Below, piece after piece: positions 29,377 through 38,149 of a DNA stretch of 64,000 bases (position 1 is the first letter of the stretch; each line of letters starts with the position of its first letter). The position numbers and the translations under genes were made by a program. This DNA comes from Micromonospora chokoriensis (GTDB taxonomy: Bacteria > Actinomycetota > Actinomycetes > Mycobacteriales > Micromonosporaceae): NCBI RefSeq assembly GCF_000718555.1, contig NZ_JOAN01000006.1, positions 1-64,000 on the forward strand, given 5' to 3'. Under the pieces are notes generated by a model. That model saw only the letters and a list, made by a program, of their open reading frames with translations. It ran no database searches and had not been told where the DNA came from.

Positions 29377-30321
29377 GTGCCGACGAACTTCACCGCCGGG
29401 CCGGTCCGTGTCCGGACCCCCGCGACCAGCGCCAACCTGGGCCCGGGCTTCGACGCGCTGGGTCTCGCCCTCGGGCTCTACGACGACGTGGCCGCCGAGG
29501 TCACGTCGGGCGGTGCCCGGGTGACGGTGACCGGGCAGGGTGCCGGCGAGCTGCCCGACGACGACCGACACCTGGTGGTGCGGGCCATGCGCGCCGCGTT
29601 CGACGTGCTCGGGGCCCACCCCGACGGGCTGAGCGTGGAGTGCGTCAACCGGATCCCACAGGCGCGTGGGCTGGGCTCCTCGTCCGCCGCGATTGTCGCC
29701 GGGGTGCTGCTGGCCCGCGCTCTTTTCACCGATGGGGAGCACCGCCTGGACGACGCCGGCGCGCTCCGGCTGGCCGCCGAGATCGAGGGCCACCCCGACA
29801 ACGTGGCCCCGTGCCTGCTCGGCGGTTTCACAGTGGCCTGGTCCGAGCCGGGCGGTGCCCGGTCGGTCTCCCTGCCGGTCGCCGACGGGGTGCGGCCCAT
29901 CGTTTTCGTCCCGGCGGAACGCGGATTGACCGCGACCGCGCGGGCGGCTCTGCCGGCCACCGTGCCGCACGGCGACGCTGCGTTGACCGCAGGGCGGGCA
30001 GCATTGCTGGTGCACGCGCTCACCACCGACCCGACCCTGCTGCTGCCGGCCACCGTCGACCGGCTCCACCAGGATTACCGCGCGGCCGGGATGCCGGGCA
30101 CATTTTCCCTGGTCAGCGCGTTGCGAGCGGCCGGTGTGGCGGCTGTGGTCAGTGGGGCTGGGCCGACTGTCCTGGCGCTCAGCGAGCCTCCAGCGAGCTT
30201 CCCAGTGGGAACAGACTGGGAGATCTGGCAGTTACCGATAGACGTCAGCGGCGCGCGGGTCGCACGGGGTAGACTTGGACACGCCGAGCGGGACCCTGTT
30301 GCCGCAGGTCGGAAGAGTTGA
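29377..30321 (+). CDS. thrB: Homoserine kinase
   Basis: 314 residues. It phosphorylates homoserine with ATP, giving the substrate of threonine synthase. GHMP-kinase motifs: RTPATSANLGPGFD at the N-terminus, RIPQARGLGSSSAAIVAG (phosphate loop) near residue 95, and SGAGPTVLAL near 260. The GTG start follows a TAGCAT box by about 8 bases. It is separated from thrC by an RND pump, a deacetylase and an MFS gene. Confidence 0.95.
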   Translation: MPTNFTAGPVRVRTPATSANLGPGFDALGLALGLYDDVAAEVTSGGARVTVTGQGAGELPDDDRHLVVRAMRAAFDVLGAHPDGLSVECVNRIPQARGLGSSSAAIVAGVLLARALFTDGEHRLDDAGALRLAAEIEGHPDNVAPCLLGGFTVAWSEPGGARSVSLPVADGVRPIVFVPAERGLTATARAALPATVPHGDAALTAGRAALLVHALTTDPTLLLPATVDRLHQDYRAAGMPGTFSLVSALRAAGVAAVVSGAGPTVLALSEPPASFPVGTDWEIWQLPIDVSGARVARGRLGHAERDPVAAGRKS

Positions 30322-30617
30322 TTACGCTCTAGACCTAGCACAGCCGCGAAGCACGCGATCTCCTGCGGGGCGGCGCACCCCCGAAGCTCTCGGCGGTCAG
30401 CCCGTCTACCCCTGCCAAGGCCCACGCCGCACCGCAGTTTCCACAGGTCGCCGCAGACGGCGAGACCTGCCCACCGACGTTGGTGGGTCGGGATACCGAC
30501 CGGCTGCTGTGTCACAGACTCCCGCGACGCGTCCTTGCGAGGCGGGTGCACCGAGGCCGCCCGGCCACCTGAGCTCCGACTCCGGGCAGTCCCGGCCTTA
30601 TCGAGGGAAGGAATCCA
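30322..30617 (+). other. Leader/promoter region of rho
   Basis: This 296-base stretch has no gene. Candidate promoters are TAGACT at 30270-30275 (inside the thrB end) and TTGCCG-18 bp-TACGCT at 30299-30328. Two hairpins are visible: CAGGTCGCCG with CGGCGAGACCTG at 30444-30469, and CCCACC with GGTGGG at 30470-30487. Rho genes often control themselves through such leaders; this is inference here. Confidence 0.4.
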
Positions 30618-32771
30618 TTGAGCGACACCACCGACGTGACGTCGGATGTTTCCAACGTCGCTGGCGATGCCACCGCATCCGCTCCCGCCCGTCGTCGGCG
30701 TAGCGGCACCGGTCTGTCGGCGATGCTGCTGCCAGAGCTGCAGAGCCTGGCCGCGTCGCTCGGCATCTCCGGCACGGCTCGCATGCGCAAGGGCGAGCTG
30801 ATCGCCGCGATTTCCGAGCGGCAGGGCGGCAACGCCGCCGGAACCCCTCGACCACGGGCCGAGGTCGCGGCCGCGGCCGCCCCGACCCGTGAGGGGGTGC
30901 GTGCCGAGGTGCGGGAGACCGCCGACCGGCCGGCCGCCGAAGGGCGTGGCGCCGAGCAGGCACCGGCCGAGCCGGCTGCCGAGGCCGAGGGCGGCCGTAG
31001 CCGCACCCGGCGGAGCCGGACCGCCACGGCGGAGGCCCGTGCCACCGAGGCACGCCCCGCTGAGGCGCGTGCAACCGAGACGCGTGCGACTGAGGCGCGT
31101 GCGACCGAGACGCGTACCGACGAGGTGGAAGCCACCGAGCGGGCCGACCGTGGCGAGAACCGCCGCGACCGGGCCGAGCGTCCGGAGCGCGCCGAGCGTT
31201 CCGATCGTGGTGAGCGCGCCGAGCGAGGCGATCGTGGCGAGCGTGCCGATCGTGGCGAGCGTGCCGAGCGCTCCGACCGGGGCGATCGTGGCGAGCGTGC
31301 CGATCGTGGCGAGCGTGCCGAGCGGGGCGAGCGCAACGACCGGAGCGAGCGCGCCGAGCGCACCGATCGGGGCGAGCGCAACGACCGTACCGAGCGTTCC
31401 GACCGCGGTGAGCGGGCCGAGCGCAACGACCGGCCGGACCGCAACGACCGTGGTGACCGCAACGACCGTGGTCAGCGTGCCGTCGAGCGGGACAGCGACG
31501 ACGATGACGGCGAGGGTGGCGGCCGGCGCGGCCGGCGCAGCCGTTTCCGGGACCGTCGCCGCGGGCGCGGCGAGCGTACCGAGACCGGTGCCGACACCGG
31601 CGGGCGTGAGCCGCAGGTCAGCGAGGACGACGTGCTCGTCCCGGTGGCCGGCATCATCGACGTGCTCGACAACTACGCCTTCGTGCGGACGACCGGTTAC
31701 CTGGCCGGCCCGAACGACGTGTACGTCTCGATGTCCCAGATCAAGAAGTACGGCCTGCGCCGCGGTGACGCGATCACCGGTGCGGTGCGGGCGGCCCGCG
31801 AGGGCGGCAACAGCGGCGACCAGCGGCGCGACAAGTACAACCCGCTGATGCGGCTGGACACGATCAACGGGATGGAGCCGGAGGAGGCGCGGCGTCGTCC
31901 GGAGTTCTACAAGCTCACTCCGCTCTACCCGCAGGAGCGTCTGCGGCTGGAGACCGAGCCGCACATCCTGACCACTCGGGTCATCGACCTGGTCATGCCG
32001 ATCGGCAAGGGCCAGCGGGCACTCATCCAGTCGCCGCCCAAGGCGGGTAAGACGATGGTGCTGCAGGCGATCGCGAACGCGATCACCCGCAACAACCCGG
32101 AGTGCCACCTGATGGTGGTGCTGGTGGACGAGCGGCCTGAAGAGGTCACCGACATGCAGCGGTCGATCAAGGGCGAGGTCATCGCGGCCACGTTCGACCG
32201 TCCGCCGCAGGACCACACCACGGTGGCGGAGTTGGCCATCGAGCGGGCCAAGCGCCTCGTCGAGCTTGGACATGACGTCGTCGTGCTGCTCGACTCGGTG
32301 ACCCGGCTCGGTCGGTCGTACAACCTGGCGGCGCCGGCCAGCGGCCGGATCATGTCGGGTGGTATCGACTCCACCGCGCTCTACCCGCCGAAGCGCTTCC
32401 TCGGCGCGGCCCGCAACATCGAGAACGGCGGGTCGCTGACCATCATCGCCACGGCGCTGGTGGAGACCGGGTCCATGGCGGACACGGTCATCTTCGAGGA
32501 GTTCAAGGGCACCGGCAACGCCGAGTTGAAGCTGGACCGGAAGATCGCCGACAAGCGGACCTTCCCGGCCATCGACATCAACCCGTCCGGTACGCGTAAG
32601 GAAGAGGTCCTGCTCGCACCGGAAGAGCTGGCCATCATCCACAAGCTCCGGAAGGTGCTGCACTCGCTGGACTCGCAGGCCGCGATGGATCTCCTGCTGG
32701 ACCGGCTCAAGCAGTCCCGCACCAACATCGAGTTCCTGATGCAGATTGCGAAGTCGACGCCGGGGGAGTAA
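30618..32771 (+). CDS. rho: Transcription termination factor Rho with large charged insertion
   Basis: 717 residues from TTG 30618 (AAGGAA upstream), about 300 longer than E. coli Rho. Order: a helical N-terminal Rho domain (LSAMLLPELQSLAASLGI), an Ala/Glu-rich stretch, an Arg/Glu/Asp repeat region about residues 170-290, the cold-shock-like RNA site (YAFVRTTGYLAGPNDVYVS, near 353-371), the hexameric ATPase with Walker A SPPKAGKT near 470, Q-loop and R-loop (DSVTRLGRSYNLA). The insertion is typical of high-GC actinobacteria and widens RNA binding in related proteins. The length and purity of the RGER/RGDR repeat are notable. Confidence 0.96.
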   Translation: MSDTTDVTSDVSNVAGDATASAPARRRRSGTGLSAMLLPELQSLAASLGISGTARMRKGELIAAISERQGGNAAGTPRPRAEVAAAAAPTREGVRAEVRETADRPAAEGRGAEQAPAEPAAEAEGGRSRTRRSRTATAEARATEARPAEARATETRATEARATETRTDEVEATERADRGENRRDRAERPERAERSDRGERAERGDRGERADRGERAERSDRGDRGERADRGERAERGERNDRSERAERTDRGERNDRTERSDRGERAERNDRPDRNDRGDRNDRGQRAVERDSDDDDGEGGGRRGRRSRFRDRRRGRGERTETGADTGGREPQVSEDDVLVPVAGIIDVLDNYAFVRTTGYLAGPNDVYVSMSQIKKYGLRRGDAITGAVRAAREGGNSGDQRRDKYNPLMRLDTINGMEPEEARRRPEFYKLTPLYPQERLRLETEPHILTTRVIDLVMPIGKGQRALIQSPPKAGKTMVLQAIANAITRNNPECHLMVVLVDERPEEVTDMQRSIKGEVIAATFDRPPQDHTTVAELAIERAKRLVELGHDVVVLLDSVTRLGRSYNLAAPASGRIMSGGIDSTALYPPKRFLGAARNIENGGSLTIIATALVETGSMADTVIFEEFKGTGNAELKLDRKIADKRTFPAIDINPSGTRKEEVLLAPEELAIIHKLRKVLHSLDSQAAMDLLLDRLKQSRTNIEFLMQIAKSTPGE
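31227..31324 (+). repeat. Direct repeat inside rho
   Basis: A 44-base segment starting GGCGATCGTGGCGAGCG is repeated exactly at 31227-31270 and 31281-31324, a 54-base (18-codon) period. It encodes the RGDRGERADRGERAER stretch. The exact repeat shows recent duplication by slippage or recombination and keeps the reading frame. Confidence 0.9.
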
Positions 32772-32790
32772 CCATCCCCGGGTAACGACG

Positions 32791-32821
32791 AAGGGGCACG
32801 GCCATCGCGGCCGTGCCCCTT
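32791..32821. terminator. Bidirectional terminator between rho and the kinase-phosphatase gene
   Basis: Perfect 13-base arms AAGGGGCACGGCC and its complement flank a 5-base loop. It lies 19 bases after the rho stop and 18 bases from the convergent stop, so it can end transcription from both sides; the A and T ends give a short U tract on each strand. Confidence 0.9.
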
Positions 32822-32839
32822 CGGCATGTCGCCTGCGGA

Positions 32840-33736
32840 TCAGAAGTCGCCGTCGGCCACCTGGAAGACGGTGAGGCCGAGGGCCCGCCACATCTGGACC
32901 ACCTGGACGCGGTCGTCGAAGACGCCGGCCACCCGGTAACGGTCCCGGATCTCCCGGTCGTAGATCTCCCGCTTGACGATCGAGTCCTTCCGGGCGTCGC
33001 CGACGGCGCGCAGGTGCAGACCCAGGTAGGGCACTCGTACGTGCCGGGCCAACCACGCCTCGGTGGCGGCGCGGGCCGAGGCGTCCCGCCCGGAGCAGAA
33101 GACCACCCCGTAGCCGGCGGCGTGCATCGCCCGGACCGCCGCGATCACCGCCGGGTTCGGCTCGTCCTCGCCCACCCGGGTCATGTCGTACGGGCTGCGG
33201 GAGACGGCCAGCGCGACGGTGCCGTCGATGTCGACCAGGACGATCTCCGGTGGCTCGGTCGACGGGGGGTGCACCACGGCGGCGGACCCGGTGCGGGCCT
33301 GCGGCACCGGCAGCGGCAGTTCCCGCCCCTCGAGGTACCGCTCGTGCAGCCGGCGGATCGCGTCCGCACCGACCTGGTCGGTGGCCGGGCGGGCGGCGTC
33401 GCGGCGCAGGCACTCGTCCAGCGGCACGTCGGTGAAGTCGTGCACCTCGAATTCCGCGCCGTGGCGGGCGGCCAGTTCGGCCCAGCCCCGCAGGGTCCGC
33501 GCGCGCAGGTTGGTGTCGTCCACGCAGACGTCCGCTCGGGCCCGCAGCAGCGCCTCGACCTGCGCCTGCTGTACGGCGGTCACCTGCGCCTCGGCCCACT
33601 GGGTGAACAGCCGCTCGCCGTGCAGCATCCGGCGCAACTCGTCCCGGTTGACCCGCGCGACGGACGGCTGAAGCGTCCGGGCGAATGTCGTCTTGCCCGA
33701 GGCGGGCAGGCCCCGGGTGGCGATCAGGCGGGTCAT
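32840..33736 (-). CDS. Pnkp-like polynucleotide kinase-phosphatase
   Basis: 298 residues from ATG 33736. The N-terminal half is a P-loop kinase (TRGLPASGKTTFARTL, then VNRDELRRML and VCVDDTNLRARTL). The C-terminal half is a HAD-family phosphatase (VLVDIDGTVAL, FCSGRDAS, and GVFDDRVQVVQMWR). The kinase-then-phosphatase order is that of phage T4 polynucleotide kinase, which heals RNA or DNA ends to 5'-phosphate and 3'-OH. There is no ligase domain and no ligase gene beside it. Action on nucleic acid ends is inferred from domain order. Confidence 0.78.
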   Translation of the reverse strand: MTRLIATRGLPASGKTTFARTLQPSVARVNRDELRRMLHGERLFTQWAEAQVTAVQQAQVEALLRARADVCVDDTNLRARTLRGWAELAARHGAEFEVHDFTDVPLDECLRRDAARPATDQVGADAIRRLHERYLEGRELPLPVPQARTGSAAVVHPPSTEPPEIVLVDIDGTVALAVSRSPYDMTRVGEDEPNPAVIAAVRAMHAAGYGVVFCSGRDASARAATEAWLARHVRVPYLGLHLRAVGDARKDSIVKREIYDREIRDRYRVAGVFDDRVQVVQMWRALGLTVFQVADGDF

Positions 33737-34011
33737 CGACGTGTTCCCGGCTGGGCGGACGTACCCCCGGCGGGGTACCTGACTGCGGTCCACCGGGCGG
33801 ACGAATGCCCGGTCGGGCGGCGGGAATGCGGACGGGTCGGCACGTGTTGACGATGCCGGACGAGGTGTGCGGCCCGATTACCGGGTCGGCTCAGGCCCAT
33901 GGCACACTGGTCAATCGGCCACCGGTTCCGGTTCACGCCCGAGCCCGTCGTGTACGGCGCGACGAGCGATGACGGCGACCCGGCGACCACCAACGAGAGG
34001 ACCGAGGCGAG
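33737..34011. promoter_or_regulatory. Divergent region between kinase-phosphatase gene and rpmE
   Basis: This 275-base gap must contain both promoters. I see a TTGACG hexamer at 33846-33851 with no good partner -10, and no gene. No clear zinc-uptake-regulator palindrome is visible in front of rpmE. Confidence 0.35.
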
Positions 34012-34236
34012 ATGAAGGCAAACATCCACCCGGAGTACGTGACCACCGAGGTCAGCTGCTCCTGTGGCAACACGTTCACGACCCGCAGCACCGCCAAGGG
34101 CGGGGCGATCCACGCCGAGACCTGCAGCGCCTGCCACCCGTTCTACACCGGTAAGCAGCGCGTTCTCGACACCGCCGGCCGGGTCGCGAAGTTCCAGCAG
34201 AAGTACGCCAAGGTTCAGGCCAAGAAGGCCAAGTAG
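34012..34236 (+). CDS. rpmE: Ribosomal protein bL31, zinc-binding form
   Basis: 74 residues. It is a protein of the large ribosomal subunit that bridges to the small subunit. It keeps the zinc ligands (VSCSCGN and TCSACHP, a CxC plus CxxC set) that define the zinc form, so it also stores zinc. The C-terminal tail is Lys-rich. The GAGGCGAG upstream gives the ribosome site. A hairpin terminator follows immediately, and prfA starts 134 bases later. Confidence 0.97.
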   Translation: MKANIHPEYVTTEVSCSCGNTFTTRSTAKGGAIHAETCSACHPFYTGKQRVLDTAGRVAKFQQKYAKVQAKKAK

Positions 34237-34246
34237 CTCCTCGTTC

Positions 34247-34283
34247 GGCGCCCGCGTCCGGTTTTCCGCCGGATGCGGGCGCC
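34247..34283 (+). terminator. Terminator after rpmE
   Basis: Fifteen-base arms at 34247-34261 and 34269-34283 pair with one G-T wobble around a 7-base T-rich loop, starting 11 bases after the rpmE stop. Confidence 0.85.
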
Positions 34284-34370
34284 GTCCGCATTTCCCTCCG
34301 TTTCCGCCCGGCCACTGGCCTTCAAGGCCCTGGCCCGGTCGTCGCGCACCGTCGAAGGAGCATCCGCAGC

Positions 34371-35459
34371 ATGAGCAGCGAGCGTCTGGCCGGCCTCCTC
34401 GACGAGTACGCGGACCTGGAGAAGCGGCTGGCCGACCCGGCCATCCACGCCGACCAGAACACCGCACGCAGGGTCGGCCGCCGGTACGCCGAGCTGGTGC
34501 CGCTGCACAAGGCCGCCGGCGAGTTGGAACAGGCCCGCGCCGATCTGGCCGCGGCTCGTGAGCTGGCCGCCGAGGACCCGTCCTTCGCGGGTGAGGCGGA
34601 ATCCATCGCCGAGTCCCTGCCGGTGCTGGAGGAGCGCCTCGCCGAGCTGCTCATTCCGCGCGACCCGCACGACGCCAAGGACGTGATCGTCGAGATCAAG
34701 GCCGGTGAGGGTGGCGAGGAGTCGGCGCTGTTCGCCGGTGACCTGCTGCGGATGTACACCCGGTACGCCGAGCGGCACGGCTGGGTCACCGAGGTGATCG
34801 ACGCACAGGATTCCGACCTCGGCGGGGTCAAGGACGTCTCCCTGGCGATCAAGACCAAGGGCGTGCCGGACGGCGGCAACGGCGTCTGGTCGCGGCTCAA
34901 GTGGGAGGGCGGCGTGCACCGGGTGCAGCGTGTCCCGGTGACCGAGTCGCAGGGCCGGATCCACACCAGCGCCGCCGGGGTGCTGGTGCTGCCGGAGGCC
35001 GAGGACGTCGACGTCACGATCGACCAGAACGACCTGCGGATCGACGTGTTCCGTTCGTCCGGCCCGGGCGGCCAGTCGGTGAACACCACCGACTCGGCGG
35101 TGCGGATCACCCACCTGCCGACCGGCATCGTCGTCTCCTGCCAGAACGAGAAGTCCCAGTTGCAGAACCGGGAGCAGGCCATGCGGATCCTGCGGGCCCG
35201 GATGCTCGCCGCCGCCCAGGAGCAGGCCGACGCCGCCGCCTCGGACGCGCGCAAGGCGCAGGTGCGCACCGTGGACCGCTCGGAGCGGATCCGCACCTAC
35301 AACTTCCCGCAGAACCGGATCACCGATCACCGGATCGGCTACACCGCGTACAACCTGGACCTGGCGCTCGCCGGTGAGCTGGACGGGGTGCTGGACGCCC
35401 TCTCCGAGGCCGACCGCGCCGCCCGCCTCGCCGGCGACACCGAGCTGACCCGCCGCTAA
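34371..35459 (+). CDS. prfA: Peptide chain release factor 1
   Basis: 362 residues. It ends translation at UAA and UAG. The stop-codon reading motif is PVT (in [15 protein letters not shown], near residue 190), which is the RF1 type PxT rather than the RF2 SPF. The GGQ catalytic loop is in [17 protein letters not shown] near residue 232; its Gln is the target of PrmC, encoded 1.7 kb downstream. An AAGGAG precedes the ATG. Confidence 0.97.
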   Translation: MSSERLAGLLDEYADLEKRLADPAIHADQNTARRVGRRYAELVPLHKAAGELEQARADLAAARELAAEDPSFAGEAESIAESLPVLEERLAELLIPRDPHDAKDVIVEIKAGEGGEESALFAGDLLRMYTRYAERHGWVTEVIDAQDSDLGGVKDVSLAIKTKGVPDGGNGVWSRLKWEGGVHRVQRVPVTESQGRIHTSAAGVLVLPEAEDVDVTIDQNDLRIDVFRSSGPGGQSVNTTDSAVRITHLPTGIVVSCQNEKSQLQNREQAMRILRARMLAAAQEQADAAASDARKAQVRTVDRSERIRTYNFPQNRITDHRIGYTAYNLDLALAGELDGVLDALSEADRAARLAGDTELTRR

Positions 35460-35493
35460 CCACGCCCGCCGCGCCGTCGCCCCGCCGTCCCGC

Positions 35494-35564
35494 CGATCAT
35501 GGAGTTATGGTGGGCGGATTATCGTGCTGTGGGGCTTTTGTCAGGCACCACAACTCCTTGATCG
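35494..35564. repeat. Intergenic inverted repeat, family A copy 2
   Basis: Nineteen-base arms at 35494-35512 and 35546-35564 agree in 17 positions around a 33-base spacer. The core GATCATGGAGTTATGGTG is nearly the same as in the copy at 3960-4034. It lies between the convergent prfA and GGDEF genes. Confidence 0.88.
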
Positions 35565-35580
35565 ACGCGAACGCGGGTGA

Positions 35581-37128
35581 TCAGCTCGCGCGGGGGCGGG
35601 TCTTGGCGCGGAGCATCTCGCGGTCGGCCTGCTCGAAGGCGATGCTGAGCGCGTCACGCAGCCCGCTGCCGCCGGAGACCTCGGCGAAGCCGATGCTCAC
35701 CCCGACCGGGGTGCCTGGCACCAGCGATTCCCAATCCTCGAGTCGGACCGCGGCCTCGATCCGGCGGGCCACCTCGGCGGCCTCGGCCATGCCGGTTTCG
35801 GGCAGCACCACCACGAACTCGTCCCCGCCATAGCGGGCCACGAAGTCGCCCCGGCGCATCACCCGGTTGATCACGCCGGCGATGCGTTGCAGCACCAGGT
35901 CACCGGAGTGGTGCCCGTGCCGGGTGTTGACCGCCTTGAAGCCGTCCAGGTCACAGACGCCGATCACCACCCGCTCGCCACGGGTGACCACGGCGGTGAT
36001 GTACCGCTCCAGTCGGCGGCGGTTGGGCAGCCCGGTGAGCGGGTCGGTCAACGCCTCGCCCTCGAAGCGCGCCGCCTCGCGGCGCATCTCCTCGTGGTCG
36101 ATGCGGGCGGCGATGCCGTCGATGTAGACGTCACGCAGCCGGTCGTTGCGCTGCGCGGCGAGCCGGAACGCGAGCCGGTCGGCCCGGTGCGCCGCCAGGT
36201 GGTCACCGGCACGGGTCAGCGCGATGCTGCGCAGCCGGGCCGACTCGGCCGCGCCGAGCGTCTCGGCGGACACCTGGACGGTGTCCAGTCGGGCGACCGC
36301 CTCGATCGGTCGCCCGTCGGCGACGGCGAGGCACACCTGCCCGAGTTGACGCAGGTCGCGGGCACGGGCGCTGTCCCCACCGTGGCTCATCAACCGGGCC
36401 GGCTCGACGTCTGTCCCGGTCGCCGCCTGGTCGCCGAGCGCGGCCTGCCGGGCCGCCGCGTAGCCGTACGCGGCGAGGCTGCTCGGGCGTAGCTGGCCGG
36501 CCCGCCCACCGCGGACGAAGCGGGCCAGGTCGGCGGCCACGTCCCGGAGCACCCGCAGGCAACCGTCGCTGTCGCCGTTGTGGTCCAGGGCCACGGCGTT
36601 GCGCAGCCGGATGCCCGGCGCGGCGAACGTCTCCTCCGGGATCCCGGCGGTCACCCCGAGCTGCCGGGCCCGCTCGATGGCGCCCAGCGCGTACCCGTGG
36701 AAGCTGAGGTAGCTGTAGGCCATGGCCAGGTCGTGCCAGCCCCAGGCGGTGTCCCGGTCCGGGTCGGCGACGGCCCCCAGCGCCCGGGCCGCTCGGACGA
36801 GGTGCGTGACGCACCGGTCCAGTGCGCCCTGGTGGTGCGCGGCGAGCGCGGCCAGTGCGTTGAGGTGCCCGTGTAGATAGGGCTCGGCGAGGTCGCGGAC
36901 CGCCGCGGACGCCTCTTCGATGGCCCGGGTGAACTCCGCCGTCCGACCGAGATTGATCAGCGCGGAGAGGCGCTGCACCATCGCGTCCGCGCGGGCCGCC
37001 GGGTCGGTCGTGGTGCGGATCACACGCTCCAGGAGGACGTACGCCTCCGCGGAGCGACTGGCCTCCTGCAACGCACGAGCGCGCGTGAGGGCATCAACCT
37101 GGTCATCGACCCGGTCGAGCCAGCCCAC
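35581..37128 (-). CDS. TPR-like GGDEF diguanylate cyclase
   Basis: 515 residues from GTG 37128, chosen because AGGAGG lies 7 bases upstream. The first 350 residues are helical repeats of the TPR type (for example RADAMVQRLSALINLGRTAEF). The C-terminal GGDEF domain has the intact active site GGDEF near residue 434 and an RRGD I-site five residues before it, so it should make cyclic di-GMP and be product-inhibited. No membrane segment is seen, so it is cytoplasmic and the repeats probably sense a protein. It sits in the prfA-prmC gap and is divergent from prmC. Confidence 0.87.
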   Translation of the reverse strand: MGWLDRVDDQVDALTRARALQEASRSAEAYVLLERVIRTTTDPAARADAMVQRLSALINLGRTAEFTRAIEEASAAVRDLAEPYLHGHLNALAALAAHHQGALDRCVTHLVRAARALGAVADPDRDTAWGWHDLAMAYSYLSFHGYALGAIERARQLGVTAGIPEETFAAPGIRLRNAVALDHNGDSDGCLRVLRDVAADLARFVRGGRAGQLRPSSLAAYGYAAARQAALGDQAATGTDVEPARLMSHGGDSARARDLRQLGQVCLAVADGRPIEAVARLDTVQVSAETLGAAESARLRSIALTRAGDHLAAHRADRLAFRLAAQRNDRLRDVYIDGIAARIDHEEMRREAARFEGEALTDPLTGLPNRRRLERYITAVVTRGERVVIGVCDLDGFKAVNTRHGHHSGDLVLQRIAGVINRVMRRGDFVARYGGDEFVVVLPETGMAEAAEVARRIEAAVRLEDWESLVPGTPVGVSIGFAEVSGGSGLRDALSIAFEQADREMLRAKTRPRAS

Positions 37129-37201
37129 CCGCCAACCTCCTGTCGTGCGCGCCTGGGCGCACCGGTTCGTCACGTCGCCCGCGACGCTTCATGATTATGT
37201 C

Positions 37202-38149
37202 GTGAGTACTTTGCCGCAACACCCCCCCGAAGGGACAGGCCCCATCCGGCCGTCCGCCGCGGTGGCCCGAGCGACCCGTGCGCTCGCCGCCGCCGGGGTC
37301 GGCTCCGCCCGGGTGGAGGCCGAGTTGTTGGCGGCGTACGTGCTGGGGGTTCCCCGGGGTCGGCTGGCGCTCGCCGACGACCTCAGCGGCGACCAGTTGG
37401 CGCGGCTCGACGAGCTGACCCGCCGCCGTGCCGGGCATGAGCCGTTGCAGCACCTGACCGGTCGGGCCGGGTTCCGGCACCTGGAGCTGTCGGTCGGCCC
37501 GGGTGTCTTCGTGCCCCGGCCGGAGACCGAGCTGTTGGCCGGCTGGGGTGTCGAGCAGGCTCGGGGTCGGCCCGACCCGGTGGTGGTGGACCTGTGCAGC
37601 GGCTCGGGCGCGATCGCGCTGGCGGTGGCTCAGGAGCTGCCGGGGGCACGGGTGATCGCGGTGGAGCGGTCCCCGGCGGCATTGGCCTGGCTGCGGCGCA
37701 ACGCGGCGGAGCGGGCCGCGGCGGGGGACCGGCCGATCGAGGTGGTCGAGGCCGACGTGACCGCGCCGGACCTGCTGGCGGAGCTGGTGGGCCGGGTGGA
37801 CGTGCTGCTCTGCAACCCGCCGTACGTGCCGGACGACGTGGTGGTCCCGCCGGACGTGGCCGGGCACGACCCGGCGGAGGCGGTCTTTGGTGGAGCGGAT
37901 GGTCTGGTGGTGATCCGGCCGGTCGTCGCGCGGGCGGCAGTGCTGTTGCGCCCGGGGGGCGGGTTCGGCGTCGAGCACGACGACACCCACGGCGCGGCGG
38001 TGCCCGCGCTGCTCGCCCAGGGCGGCAACTTCACCGCTGTCGCGGAGCATCTGGACCTCGCCGGGCGGCCCCGCTACGCGACCGCGTCCCGACGGGCGGA
38101 CGGCCAGCACGCCCCGATCGGGTCGGCGTGGCAGACTGACTCCTCGTGA
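37202..38149 (+). CDS. prmC: Release factor glutamine methyltransferase
   Basis: 315 residues from GTG 37202. It methylates the GGQ glutamine of release factors using S-adenosylmethionine. The NPPY catalytic motif (CNPPYVPDD, N205) and the SAM site VVDLCSGSGAIALAVA are present, along with the N-terminal helical domain (LTGRAGFRHLEL, VFVPRPETELL). Here it is separated from prfA by the GGDEF gene. The next gene overlaps or abuts it. Confidence 0.94.
   Translation: MSTLPQHPPEGTGPIRPSAAVARATRALAAAGVGSARVEAELLAAYVLGVPRGRLALADDLSGDQLARLDELTRRRAGHEPLQHLTGRAGFRHLELSVGPGVFVPRPETELLAGWGVEQARGRPDPVVVDLCSGSGAIALAVAQELPGARVIAVERSPAALAWLRRNAAERAAAGDRPIEVVEADVTAPDLLAELVGRVDVLLCNPPYVPDDVVVPPDVAGHDPAEAVFGGADGLVVIRPVVARAAVLLRPGGGFGVEHDDTHGAAVPALLAQGGNFTAVAEHLDLAGRPRYATASRRADGQHAPIGSAWQTDSS

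Noticed and set aside
31195..31490. Non-coding tandem repeat between genes
   Set aside because: It is inside the rho reading frame, keeps the frame and encodes the charged insertion.
33737..34011. Zur operator in front of rpmE
   Set aside because: No symmetric site of the usual zinc-regulator form was found, and the encoded L31 is the zinc form, which is not normally the Zur-repressed copy.
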